Source of the DNA: Flavipsychrobacter sp.
GTDB lineage: Bacteria; Bacteroidota; Bacteroidia; Chitinophagales; Chitinophagaceae
Assembly (NCBI GenBank): GCA_016786615.1
Contig: JAEUVX010000014.1
Location: forward strand, 1-64,000
DNA: 64,000 nucleotides
Reading direction: 5' to 3'
In this document: positions 46,153 through 54,963 of the stretch, in pieces
How positions within the stretch are numbered: the first letter of the stretch is position 1
Layout: the number at the start of each line of letters is the position of its first letter
The notes under the pieces: generated by a model
Told to the model about the DNA's origin: nothing
Database searches by the model: none
Seen by the model: the letters and a program-made list of their open reading frames with translations, nothing else
Position numbers and translations under genes: made by a program

Positions 46153-46184
46153 GTAAACCATCAATTGATGGTTTACTTATTTTC
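46153..46184 (+). terminator. Terminator after the rhodanese gene
   Basis: Perfect 24-bp palindrome (46153-46176) with an AATT centre, followed by TTATTTT. Confidence 0.7.
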
Positions 46185-46265
46185 TAACTAAAATGTTGAC
46201 AGGTTGCTGTGTTTATCAGGGAGTGGATGTCAGCTTAATACAATTCTATTTTGAGGCTTAAATTA

Positions 46266-47687
46266 ATGAAAGACATAGTTCTTTTTGTTGTGCTGTTATT
46301 GGTTGTATCAGACCTCAAGGCTCAGCATCAGGAGTTGCAGGACAAACCTGATTTGTGGCGTGGGAAACAACACTATACAGATGACAGCAATACGATGTTG
46401 TATGCCTTTAAAAAAGGTAGTATTCACGGTCACGCGCGCTATTTTTTTATGGCGACGGATAATGCTCCGGGATTGACAGATTATTACGCGAATGCTGCCG
46501 GTGGTGGTATAAAGTATGAAACCGCGAAATACAAAGGTTTTCAATTTGGGGTAAGTGGCTTTTTTGTTTTCAACATCGGCTCCAGCAATCTAGCGTTGAT
46601 AGACGAAAATTCTCGTCAACCCAATCGATATGAAGTGGGGCTGTTCGATATATCAGACCCAGCTAATAAATATGATATTGACAGGCTGGAGGAGTTTTAT
46701 ATAAAGTATAGTTACCGGAATTCTCATATTGTATTTGGCAAACAATTGATAAATACCCCTTTCATAAACCTGCAGGATGGTCGTATGCGCCCAACCGAAG
46801 TAGGTGGTTTGTGGGCGGAATATAATGAGTTGAAAAACCTGAAAATTGAAGGCGGTTATTTATATGAAATATCTCCCAGAAGTACTGTGAAATGGTATGA
46901 CGTTGCGCAGTCTATTGGTGTATTTCAGGCAGGGGTAAATCCGGATGGTAGCAAGTCCGGTTATGCAGGCAATTTACAGAGTGGCGGAATTGGCATATTA
47001 GGTATAGATTATGTGTATGCAAATCGTTTGAAACTGAAAGTGCACAATTTGTATGTAGATAATATCATGAACACTGCTTTGCTCCAGGCGGAGTACAGAG
47101 TGCCGATTGCAAGTAATACCAATATTAGTACTGCTGTTCAGTACATACGGCAAGATGCAGTAAATGATGGTGGGAATCCTGATATTAGTAAGGCATACTT
47201 TACTCCCGGTGCTACATCCCATTCTTTTGGTGCAAGGTTGTTGTTGGAAAAAAAAGATTGGCAACTATCGTTCAACTATAACAGGATAACAGCGGATGCA
47301 AGATACCTGATGCCGAGAGAATGGGGTAGAGATCCTTTTTTTACATTCCTGCCCAGAGAGCGTAATGAAGGCTTTGGAGATGTGCATGCCTACATGGCTA
47401 AGGCGTTGTATAAAATCCGGAATACAGGGTTGAAAACACAACTTGCGGCCGGTTATTACTACCTGCCTGATGTGACAAACTATAGGCTGAATAAATACGG
47501 AATGCCATCATACTACCAGATTAATGCTGAACTTAAATATGCATTTAAAGGATTATTAGCTGGTTGGGAAACCCAATTACTATATCTGTACAAGGTTAAT
47601 GCAAGTAATGAACAACTTAAGGATAAGTATATAATTAATAAGGTTGACATGGGATTGTGGAACTTAGTTGTTAATTTTCATTTCTGA
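46266..47687 (+). CDS. OprD-like outer-membrane porin
   Basis: 473 residues from the ATG at 46266. Signal peptide (VLFVVLLLVVSDLKAQ), then alternating beta strands and several OprD-like landmarks: the HGHARYFFMATDN first strand, FVFGKQLINTPFINLQDGRMRPTEVGGLWAEY-type loop-strand (here YSYRNSHIVFGKQ) and an aromatic C-terminal strand ending VNFHF. It is predicted to be a specific outer-membrane channel. Its location between thiosulfate/persulfide genes and YeeE/YedE transporters suggests uptake of a sulfur anion such as thiosulfate (inference). Confidence 0.75.
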   Translation: MKDIVLFVVLLLVVSDLKAQHQELQDKPDLWRGKQHYTDDSNTMLYAFKKGSIHGHARYFFMATDNAPGLTDYYANAAGGGIKYETAKYKGFQFGVSGFFVFNIGSSNLALIDENSRQPNRYEVGLFDISDPANKYDIDRLEEFYIKYSYRNSHIVFGKQLINTPFINLQDGRMRPTEVGGLWAEYNELKNLKIEGGYLYEISPRSTVKWYDVAQSIGVFQAGVNPDGSKSGYAGNLQSGGIGILGIDYVYANRLKLKVHNLYVDNIMNTALLQAEYRVPIASNTNISTAVQYIRQDAVNDGGNPDISKAYFTPGATSHSFGARLLLEKKDWQLSFNYNRITADARYLMPREWGRDPFFTFLPRERNEGFGDVHAYMAKALYKIRNTGLKTQLAAGYYYLPDVTNYRLNKYGMPSYYQINAELKYAFKGLLAGWETQLLYLYKVNASNEQLKDKYIINKVDMGLWNLVVNFHF

Positions 47688-47765
47688 TAACACAGCTTAT
47701 TTCTTCCGTCGCAGATGAATAGATGAAAAACTAAATAATTTTGATACCGTATATAATTTCTTATA

Positions 47766-47810
47766 AGTGACGAAAATCACAGATAAGGTTGAAGTAAAGA
47801 ATAATATTTG
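47766..47810 (+). promoter_or_regulatory. Crp-type box plus -7 element upstream of the yeeE/yedE operon (site 4)
   Basis: Box AGTGACGAAAATCACA (47766-47781, centre 47773.5) and AATATTTG (47803-47810, one mismatch to TAnnTTTG). Centre-to-G is 36.5 nt. Confidence 0.6.
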
Positions 47811-47834
47811 TAAACGGCATAAAACTAAAACATA

Positions 47835-48398
47835 ATGATTGAGGCATTACAAAACCCATGGCCATGGTATGTGGCAGGGGCAATAATTGGATTAATAGTA
47901 CCGGCATTGCTGATATTAGGCAATAAGCACTTCGGTATTTCGGCAAATCTCAGGCATGCCTGCGCTGCATGCTTCCCGGCAAACATCAACTTCTTTAAGT
48001 ATGATTGGAAAAAAGAGATGTGGAATTTCTTTTTCGTGATAGGTATTTTTGCAGGTGCATTTATTGCTGCACAATTTCTTGCAGACCCTAATCCGGTAGT
48101 AATTAACCCTAAGCTGGCAGAAGAATTAGCAGGATATGGTATTACGGATATGTCAAACTTAGTCCCGACACAACTCTTCGCAATTCAAAACATATTTACA
48201 TTGAAAGGGATAATAATGCTGGTTGGTGGTGGCTTCCTGGTTGGTTTTGGTTCAAGATACGCAGGTGGTTGCACGTCGGGCCATTCAATCATGGGATTGA
48301 GTGATCTTCAATGGCCATCATTAGTGGCAACCATCATGTTTATGGCAGGCGGTTTTATTATGGCTAACCTGATATTGCCATTTATCCTTGCTTTATAA
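47835..48398 (+). CDS. YeeE/YedE-family sulfur transport half-protein (first)
   Basis: 187 residues with about four to five membrane helices. The family motif GFGSRYAGGCTSGHSIMGLSDLQWPS carries the conserved cysteine used in thiosulfate transport by TsuA (YeeE); further cysteines lie in RHACAACFPANINFF. The protein covers half of a full-length YeeE/YedE, the other half being the next gene. The pair would import thiosulfate or another sulfane-sulfur compound across the inner membrane. Confidence 0.87.
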   Translation: MIEALQNPWPWYVAGAIIGLIVPALLILGNKHFGISANLRHACAACFPANINFFKYDWKKEMWNFFFVIGIFAGAFIAAQFLADPNPVVINPKLAEELAGYGITDMSNLVPTQLFAIQNIFTLKGIIMLVGGGFLVGFGSRYAGGCTSGHSIMGLSDLQWPSLVATIMFMAGGFIMANLILPFILAL

Positions 48399-48436
48399 GA
48401 TTGTAAACAATAATCACAAAAAGAGAAACTAAACAA

Positions 48437-48982
48437 ATGGATACTTCAACTATAAAAAATAATCCGATAAACGGCTTGGTTACAGATAATAAAATGTCTG
48501 ATGCCATGGATTTTGAAGTGAGGTCGTTGGATACAATGTGCGTAAATGAGTCGCAGATACAGCACCCATGGTGGTACAATTTCAAATACATGATTGTAGG
48601 TATTGTATTCGGGATAGTATTTGTAAAAGCGGAGATTATTTCATGGTTCCGCATACAGGAAATGTTCAGGCTCCAAAGTTTTCATATGTATGGCGTCATT
48701 GGCACTGCAGTAGTGGTTGGTGTCATATCTGTGTTCCTGATTAAAAAATTTAAGATTAAGACGATACATGGGGAGTCTATTGAATTTCATCCGAAGAAAT
48801 TTAATAAAGGGCAGATTTACGGGGGCTTATTATTTGGCTTAGGCTGGGCGCTTACGGGTGCATGCCCGGGTCCTTTATTTGCCCAGATAGCAACTGGTGC
48901 TTTTTCAGTTATAATAGTAGTGTTGAGTGCCATTGCAGGTACATGGACTTATGGCTACTTCAGAGACAAACTGCCTCATTAA
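48437..48982 (+). CDS. YeeE/YedE-family sulfur transport half-protein (second, DUF6691-like)
   Basis: 181 residues. A ~35-residue hydrophilic N-terminus is followed by four or five membrane helices. FGLGWALTGACPGPLFAQIATGAFSV contains the second conserved cysteine motif (GACPGP) of the family. It begins 38 bp after the first half-protein, so both are likely cotranslated and form a heteromer. The following cytochrome and SoxB genes are on the same strand with short gaps. Confidence 0.87.
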   Translation: MDTSTIKNNPINGLVTDNKMSDAMDFEVRSLDTMCVNESQIQHPWWYNFKYMIVGIVFGIVFVKAEIISWFRIQEMFRLQSFHMYGVIGTAVVVGVISVFLIKKFKIKTIHGESIEFHPKKFNKGQIYGGLLFGLGWALTGACPGPLFAQIATGAFSVIIVVLSAIAGTWTYGYFRDKLPH

Positions 48983-49038
48983 TTTATGTGAAGACAGGAT
49001 TGGTATAGTATGTATGAGGATGAATAAAAAATGCAGTA

Positions 49039-50025
49039 ATGGCCAATAATAAAAAATATACCCTTGCAACCATAATCGCACTGCTGGCTGTAGCAGCTTT
49101 GCTTACAGGTATCATTAAGGTAGCTGATAAAACAGTGCCGGTGGTGGTAGAAGCGAAGTCGGAAGAATGGGTAGCCCCGAGTTTGTATAGTGATGCAACA
49201 TTGAAAGGCGAAGAGCGGGCATTGGTTATTTATGGGGAAGACTTGGTTGCGCATACAGCATACTATTTCGGCCCAAAAGGAACAATAAGCCATATTACCA
49301 ATGGAATGAATTGCCAGAACTGTCACTTGGGTGCCGGTAAAAATGCATGGGGGAATAACTATGGTGCGGTGGCATCTACTTATCCAAAGTTCAGGGATAG
49401 GAGTGGCAGTATCGAGACTATAGCCAAGCGTGTGAATGATTGTTTTGAACGCAGCCTGAATGGTACTGCTATCGACACTACAAGCAGAGAGATGAAGGCT
49501 ATTGTAACATATATTAAATGGGTAGGTAAAGATGTAGAAAAAGGGGTTGTGCCAGAGAATTCAGGGATAACTAAAGTCCCGTATCTGAACAGGGCAGCCG
49601 ACCCGCAAAAAGGATTGGTTGTTTATGAATCGACATGTAAATCATGCCATGGTGCCGGCGGAGAAGGTATGATGAATCCTGATGGTATCGGATATGCATA
49701 CCCGCCGCTATGGGGAGAAAACAGCTATAATAGTGGTGCAGGCTTATTCAGGCTATCGAGGTTTGCAGGATATGTAAAAGACAATATGCCTTTTCAGATT
49801 GCGACACATCAATCCCCTGCACTCTCAAATGAAGAAGCATGGGATGTAGCTGCTTTTGTAAACTCTCAACCAAGGCCGTCTAAAGATTTAACGGGAGATT
49901 GGCCGGATATTTCCAAAAAACCAATAGACCATCCCTTCGGGCCATACGCCGATGGGTTTACTGAAAGCCAGCATAAGTACGGGCCATTTCAGCCAATAGC
50001 TGATGCCCGTAAAAAAAAGCAGTAA
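49039..50025 (+). CDS. TsdA-like dihaem c-type cytochrome (thiosulfate dehydrogenase family)
   Basis: 328 residues. An N-terminal signal/anchor helix (residues 8-26) exports it. There are two haem c sites, CQNCH (92-96) and CKSCH (200-204). The first is followed by LGAGKNAWGNNYGAVASTYPKFRDRSG and RVNDCFERSLNG, where C135 matches the cysteine axial ligand of TsdA and SoxA. YVKDNMPF (M250) fits the second-haem methionine ligand. TsdA oxidises two thiosulfates to tetrathionate in the periplasm; the reverse reaction is also known. Located between thiosulfate transporters and soxB. Confidence 0.85.
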   Translation: MANNKKYTLATIIALLAVAALLTGIIKVADKTVPVVVEAKSEEWVAPSLYSDATLKGEERALVIYGEDLVAHTAYYFGPKGTISHITNGMNCQNCHLGAGKNAWGNNYGAVASTYPKFRDRSGSIETIAKRVNDCFERSLNGTAIDTTSREMKAIVTYIKWVGKDVEKGVVPENSGITKVPYLNRAADPQKGLVVYESTCKSCHGAGGEGMMNPDGIGYAYPPLWGENSYNSGAGLFRLSRFAGYVKDNMPFQIATHQSPALSNEEAWDVAAFVNSQPRPSKDLTGDWPDISKKPIDHPFGPYADGFTESQHKYGPFQPIADARKKKQ

Positions 50026-50070
50026 TGCTTGTTGAATCGTTTTATTTTGCTCATCATTAACTAAGCTATC

Positions 50071-51885
50071 ATGTCAGATAATCATACTTCGAAGTGCAGT
50101 TGCAGCTCTTGCGAGCAGGAAAAAATAAGCCAGGCAGAAAAGGACTTGCATGTGGAAATCACAGAAACCAATCGCCGCGATTTTTTAAGAAAAGCAGGTG
50201 CATTGGGTCTAGGATTAGGCATAGGTGGCGGGCTGATAGGTGCTCCATTAGCAGCATCTGCCCTTAATAATGATGATGCGGCATATAAAGCAAAAGCAAT
50301 GGCAGATAATCCGGCTGTGCGAAATGGCAAAGCAAAGATGGTGTCATTATTGCATACGGCAGATATCCATTCTCAGTTGATGGTGCACGACGAATTTTTC
50401 GTTGAAAACGGGAAAGTGGTATATAAAAAAAGAGGAGGGTTTGCAACACTCAAAACAATGATTAATTCATTGAGAAATGAAAATCCCGAAAATACTTTAG
50501 TGATTGATGGTGGTGATTGTTTCCAGGGTGGTGGTGTGGCAGCATTAAGTGAAGGGAAAGCTATAGTACCGCTTATAAATAATATAGGCTATGATATAAT
50601 GCTACCCGGAAACTGGGAAGTAGTATACGGTAAGGAAATGATGATGAAAGATATGTTTGCCTACGATGGTGTAAAGGTTTGTGCAAACATGTTTCATAAG
50701 ACTAATGACGAGTTGAACGGAGATTTGATTTTTCCACCATACTATGTAAAGCATATAGGTGGTATCAAAATCGGGTTTATTGGTTACAACGACCCGCTTA
50801 CCCCAAAGCGCCAGTCACCAGCATATAGTGATGGTATCAAGTTTACTTTCCCGGAAGTGAATGTGTCAAAGTATGTGAAAATACTGAAGGAATACGAACA
50901 GTGTGACATGGTTTTCCTGCTGACGCATATGGGCTTGGCACAGCAAATCGGATTGTCAAATATTCAGCAGATAAAAGGGGTAGATTATATTCTGGGTGCT
51001 GATACACACGAACGTGTGCGCCAACCAATACAGGGTGTACATGCTAAAGTAACGGAGCCGGGTGCTTTCGGTTCGTTTGTAGCAAAATTAGATATTGTAA
51101 TAGAAGATGGTGTAATAAAAGACCACACGTATCAATTACTGGATGTTGACCCTGACAGGTACAAGGAAGATGAAGAAATGAAAAGCCTTGTAAAGAAAAC
51201 AAGAGAGCCGTATGCCAAAGAATTGGATACTGTTATTGGCACATCTAAAACACCGCTTGTACGATATTATGTGATAGAAACACCGATGGATAATTTTATC
51301 ACAGATGCCATCATGTGGAAGTTTAAACCTGATATCGCATTGAGTAATGGATTCCGCTTTTGTCCTCCATTAGTGCCTGATGCGAAAACAGGTGTTGCAG
51401 AGATTACAAGAGATTATCTATGGAGTATGTTGCCTGTTGATAGTGAAGCAAAACGCGGGTTTATTACCGGTAAGCAATTGTGGGACTGGATGGAAACCGA
51501 ATTGCAAAATGCCTTTGCGAAAGACCCTGCCAAACGTTTTGGCGGGTGGGTAGTTCGTTTCAAAGGAATGGAAGTAAACTTCACTATTGCAAATGATAAG
51601 GGCAAACGTGTGAATTGGATAAAAGTAGGTGGTAAGCCCGTGCAAATGGATAAGGAATATACATTTGTAGCCTGCGAAAGGGAAGGAGACCCCGATACTA
51701 CAATATGCAGGGTAGAGGGGGTTAAAGAACCCAAACGATTGGGTGCGACATTGCATAGTGTTATTGAAGAATACCTCGCTAAAAAATCTCCGATATCACC
51801 TAAGCTCGAGGGCAGATGTACTGCTACCGATGCACCTAATACATTGCTGACACAACTGATGGGTTTCGGATACGAGTTCAGATAA
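50071..51885 (+). CDS. soxB: SoxB-like thiosulfohydrolase (Tat-exported metallophosphoesterase family)
   Basis: 604 residues. A Tat signal is visible (NRRDFLRKAGALGLGLGIGGG), preceded by an unusual KCSCSSCEQ n-region. The catalytic domain has LLHTADIHSQ, DGGDCFQGG and the SoxB-characteristic LPGNWEVVYGKEMM where 5'-nucleotidases have GNHE/D, then LTHMGLA and GADTHERV. The C-terminal 5'-nucleotidase-like domain follows (~390-590). SoxB releases sulfate from the SoxY-bound sulfonate using two manganese ions in the periplasm. No SoxYZ, SoxXA or SoxCD is in the window, so the carrier is unclear. Confidence 0.85.
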   Translation: MSDNHTSKCSCSSCEQEKISQAEKDLHVEITETNRRDFLRKAGALGLGLGIGGGLIGAPLAASALNNDDAAYKAKAMADNPAVRNGKAKMVSLLHTADIHSQLMVHDEFFVENGKVVYKKRGGFATLKTMINSLRNENPENTLVIDGGDCFQGGGVAALSEGKAIVPLINNIGYDIMLPGNWEVVYGKEMMMKDMFAYDGVKVCANMFHKTNDELNGDLIFPPYYVKHIGGIKIGFIGYNDPLTPKRQSPAYSDGIKFTFPEVNVSKYVKILKEYEQCDMVFLLTHMGLAQQIGLSNIQQIKGVDYILGADTHERVRQPIQGVHAKVTEPGAFGSFVAKLDIVIEDGVIKDHTYQLLDVDPDRYKEDEEMKSLVKKTREPYAKELDTVIGTSKTPLVRYYVIETPMDNFITDAIMWKFKPDIALSNGFRFCPPLVPDAKTGVAEITRDYLWSMLPVDSEAKRGFITGKQLWDWMETELQNAFAKDPAKRFGGWVVRFKGMEVNFTIANDKGKRVNWIKVGGKPVQMDKEYTFVACEREGDPDTTICRVEGVKEPKRLGATLHSVIEEYLAKKSPISPKLEGRCTATDAPNTLLTQLMGFGYEFR

Positions 51886-51946
51886 GAGGGCGCACAATGT
51901 TGTAAACTGTAAATGCTGATAAGTAATTTCTAATTTGCAGTAGAAT

Positions 51947-52522
51947 ATGGAGCAAGTTTTTGAGCAACTAGGTGAATACCTGCTAATGTATCAGCACCTG
52001 CCACAGCAGGATTTGCAAAAAATATTTGCAATAAGTAAGGTGCTGCATCTTAGTAAAAATGAAATTCTGCAACCAATCGGTAAATCTTGCAGGAATATTT
52101 ACTTCATCAATAAAGGGCTGGCACGTATATATTATTACAAAGATGGCCTGGATATTACAGAAGGATTTGCCTTTGAGAAAAACCTTGCGGTTCGTTTCGA
52201 AAGCCTGTTTACCGGGCAACCGAGCCGAAAAGGCATACAGGTATTGGAAGATACCGAGGTAATTGCTATCAGTGCATCGGAATTGGAAAAGCTTTATGAT
52301 GTTCACCCCCTGATAGAAAGATTGTTTCGCAAGCTGTTTGAAGCCTGTCATGTAGAAACAATCAACAGAATAGAAACCATTCAATTTCATACTGCGGAAG
52401 AGCGCTATAAGCACCTGTTGCAGGAAGCGCCGGATGTCATCAAACGTGTGCAACTAAAGTACATTGCCTCATACCTGGGCATCACACAGGTAAGCCTTAG
52501 CAGAATCCGCTCCTCCAAGTGA
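51947..52522 (+). CDS. Second Crp/Fnr-family regulator
   Basis: 191 residues. A cyclic-nucleotide-binding-like domain (HLSKNEILQPIGKSCRNIYFINKGLARIYYYKDGLDIT) is followed by a C-terminal helix-turn-helix (VQLKYIASYLGITQVSLSRIRSSK). The recognition helix lacks the RExxxR of the first regulator, so its site should differ from TGTGA. It is 61 bp downstream of soxB and 65 bp upstream of the MFS gene, where a different palindrome is found. Confidence 0.85.
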   Translation: MEQVFEQLGEYLLMYQHLPQQDLQKIFAISKVLHLSKNEILQPIGKSCRNIYFINKGLARIYYYKDGLDITEGFAFEKNLAVRFESLFTGQPSRKGIQVLEDTEVIAISASELEKLYDVHPLIERLFRKLFEACHVETINRIETIQFHTAEERYKHLLQEAPDVIKRVQLKYIASYLGITQVSLSRIRSSK

Positions 52523-52525
52523 TTA

Positions 52526-52541
52526 TTTATCATATGTAAAA
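52526..52541 (+). promoter_or_regulatory. Possible operator upstream of the MFS gene
   Basis: TTTATCATATGTAAAA, an imperfect palindrome centred at 52533.5, again 36.5 nt from the last G of a GAACTTTG element at 52563-52570. The spacing equals the Crp-box promoters but the sequence is different, which would fit the second Crp-like protein. Confidence 0.4.
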
Positions 52542-52587
52542 TGCTTTCTTATCTGCGCTCAGGAACTTTGTAATAAATACAAAGAGT

Positions 52588-53850
52588 GTGGAAGGAGTAA
52601 AGTTCGGATTAAAGGAAAACAGGATACAATTCTACTTATTAGTACTTATTAATGGTTTTGTTGGTGGTATGGTTGGGTTAGAGCGTTCCATCTTGCCACA
52701 AATTGCTGAAGGTGAATTTGATATTGCATCAAAATCGGCATTGCTTTCATTTATTACTGTTTTCGGTATTGTAAAAGCTGTCACTAATTACTATGCCGGT
52801 ACGTTAGCTAATAAATACGGACGAAAGAAGTTGCTGGTTGCAGGATGGGTAGTAGCTCTGCCGATACCTTTTATTTTAATGTTCGCACCAAACTGGTCGT
52901 GGATAATAGGGGCAAATATATTGTTAGGTATTAACCAGGGTTTGGCATGGAGCAGCACTGTAGTGATGAAGATAGACCTTGCAGGTGAAAAGAAGCGTGG
53001 TTTTGCAATGGGTATTAATGAGTTCGCAGGATATGTTATGGTAGCGCTGGTTGCTGCTCTCACAGGGTGGATAGCGCAGGAATATGGTGTAAGGCCATAT
53101 CCGTTTTACATTGGCATAATACTGATGGTTGCCGGGCTTTTTGCAAGTTGGTTGCTTGTAAAAGATACTAAGCACCATGTTGCCGCAGAGGCAGCAACAA
53201 GTACTACACCGAGGCTTAAAAATGTGTTTTGGGAAACTACGTGGAAACACAAAAACTTAGGTTCAGTTACACAGGGTGGGTTTATTAATAACCTGAATGA
53301 TGGCATGACATGGGGCATACTACCGTTGATACTGTCATTGAAGGGTTTTTCTATTGTTGAAGTGGGGCTGCTTGCAGCAGTTTACCCCGCAGTATGGGGG
53401 CTTGGCCAATTATTTACAGGTGCCATGGCCGATGTCTATGACAAGAAGAAGATGCTTTTTATTGGTATGTTGCTGCAGGCTATAGCTTTGTTAGCCATTG
53501 TTTGGGCAAACGCAGGGTGGCATTTTATCGGATTATTGTCTGTACTGGGATGGGGAACAGCCATGGTGTACCCAACATTCCTGGCTACTATTGCAGAAAA
53601 CACGCACCCGATGGATAGGGCAAAAAGTATAGGTATATATAGACTATGGAGAGACTTGGGTTATGCAGGAGGGGCCATTCTTACAGGTGTTATAATAGAT
53701 ATATTAAATATAAACTTCGCGATATTCTTCGTTGCTATCCTGACACTTATATCAGCAATAATTATACATATCAGGATGGTTAGCAGGAGTATCCAAAAGC
53801 CCTGTAAGATTGACGTATTACAGAACGGCGTATTGCAAACAAACCCTTAG
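52588..53850 (+). CDS. Major facilitator superfamily transporter
   Basis: 420 residues starting at GTG; twelve membrane helices. The MFS loop motif NKYGRKKLL occurs between helices 2 and 3 and ADVYDKKKML is its repeat between helices 8 and 9. The substrate is unknown. Its position after soxB and the second Crp regulator suggests efflux or uptake of a sulfur compound or a metal, but nothing in the sequence decides this. The GTG is used because the sequence from MEGVKFGLKENRIQFYLLVL enters the first helix normally. Confidence 0.8.
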   Translation: MEGVKFGLKENRIQFYLLVLINGFVGGMVGLERSILPQIAEGEFDIASKSALLSFITVFGIVKAVTNYYAGTLANKYGRKKLLVAGWVVALPIPFILMFAPNWSWIIGANILLGINQGLAWSSTVVMKIDLAGEKKRGFAMGINEFAGYVMVALVAALTGWIAQEYGVRPYPFYIGIILMVAGLFASWLLVKDTKHHVAAEAATSTTPRLKNVFWETTWKHKNLGSVTQGGFINNLNDGMTWGILPLILSLKGFSIVEVGLLAAVYPAVWGLGQLFTGAMADVYDKKKMLFIGMLLQAIALLAIVWANAGWHFIGLLSVLGWGTAMVYPTFLATIAENTHPMDRAKSIGIYRLWRDLGYAGGAILTGVIIDILNINFAIFFVAILTLISAIIIHIRMVSRSIQKPCKIDVLQNGVLQTNP

Positions 53851-53929
53851 CAGCATTATATTTTATTGTTATCTGACGGACGAAAACCAGAATTACACAA
53901 AAATGGTAGCCTTTTGATAAGCAATAACT

Positions 53930-53937
53930 TACTTTTG
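53930..53937 (+). promoter_or_regulatory. -7 element of accA
   Basis: TACTTTTG matches TAnnTTTG, 20 nt before the ATG. Confidence 0.55.
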
Positions 53938-53957
53938 TAACCCTAAATCATACTGTA

Positions 53958-54917
53958 ATGCAGTTTCTGGATTTTGAAAAGCCGTTAGAAGAATTACACA
54001 ATCAGATGAATAAGCTGAAGGAGATGTCTGCCAAAAATCAGGTAGATGTTTCTGCAACAGTTCGTGAATTAGAAGCTTCGATAGAAAAGACAAGAGAAAA
54101 GATATACACTAATCTTACTCCCTGGCAGCGCGTTCAATTGAGCCGCCACCCGGAACGTCCCTACACACTATATTATATAGAGAAGATATTCAGCAATTTT
54201 ACGGAGTTGTATGGAGACCGCCAGGTAAAGGATGATAAAGCGATGGTAGGTGGTATGGCAGAACTGGATGGTATGCCTGTAATGGTAATGGGCCAGCAAA
54301 AAGGGATTAATACCAAGATGCGCCAGCTCCGCAACTTTGGTATGGCAAATCCTGAAGGTTATCGCAAGGCACTGCGCCTGATGAAGATGGCTGAGAAATT
54401 CAATCGTCCGATTATTACATTGATAGATACTCCCGGCGCTTATCCAGGGCTTGAGGCTGAAGAACGCGGACAAGGTGAAGCAATAGCCCGTAACCTGTTT
54501 GAAATGGTGAACCTGAAAGTGCCTGTAATATGCGTTATTATAGGTGAAGGTGCATCTGGTGGTGCGTTGGGTATAGGTATAGGTGATAAAGTAGTAATGC
54601 TTGAAAATACTTGGTACACGGTAATATCGCCTGAATCTTGTTCATCTATATTATGGCGTAGCTGGAACTTTAAAGAGAAAGCAGCAGACCAATTGAAGCT
54701 TACATCTGAAGATATGAAAGGCTTCAATCTGGTAGATGATGTTATTAAAGAGCCTGTAGGCGGTGCACATGCCAAGCCCGAAGAGATGGCAGCGACACTC
54801 AAAACATACTTGTTAGGAGCATTGTCGAACCTAAATAAACTGAGCCCTGAGACCCGTATAGAGCAGCGTATCGAGAAGTTCTCTAAGATGGGCTTCTATG
54901 ATGAAGTAAGTGAATAA
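53958..54917 (+). CDS. accA: Acetyl-CoA carboxylase carboxyltransferase subunit alpha
   Basis: 319 residues, full length. The N-terminal coiled region ([19 protein letters not shown]) leads into [22 protein letters not shown] and the crotonase-fold core: [54 protein letters not shown] and [15 protein letters not shown]. With AccD it transfers CO2 from biotin-BCCP to acetyl-CoA, the committed step of fatty-acid synthesis. It is followed 46 bp later by dapA. Confidence 0.96.
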   Translation: MQFLDFEKPLEELHNQMNKLKEMSAKNQVDVSATVRELEASIEKTREKIYTNLTPWQRVQLSRHPERPYTLYYIEKIFSNFTELYGDRQVKDDKAMVGGMAELDGMPVMVMGQQKGINTKMRQLRNFGMANPEGYRKALRLMKMAEKFNRPIITLIDTPGAYPGLEAEERGQGEAIARNLFEMVNLKVPVICVIIGEGASGGALGIGIGDKVVMLENTWYTVISPESCSSILWRSWNFKEKAADQLKLTSEDMKGFNLVDDVIKEPVGGAHAKPEEMAATLKTYLLGALSNLNKLSPETRIEQRIEKFSKMGFYDEVSE

Positions 54918-54963
54918 CAATAAAAATTCCCGGGTATCAAATCAATAAATCCCGGTTTCTGAT

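Noticed and set aside
46209-46253. Crp-type box upstream of the porin gene
   Set aside because: The interval at the expected distance from TTTTG (46250-46253) has no TGTGA palindrome; the porin may have different control.
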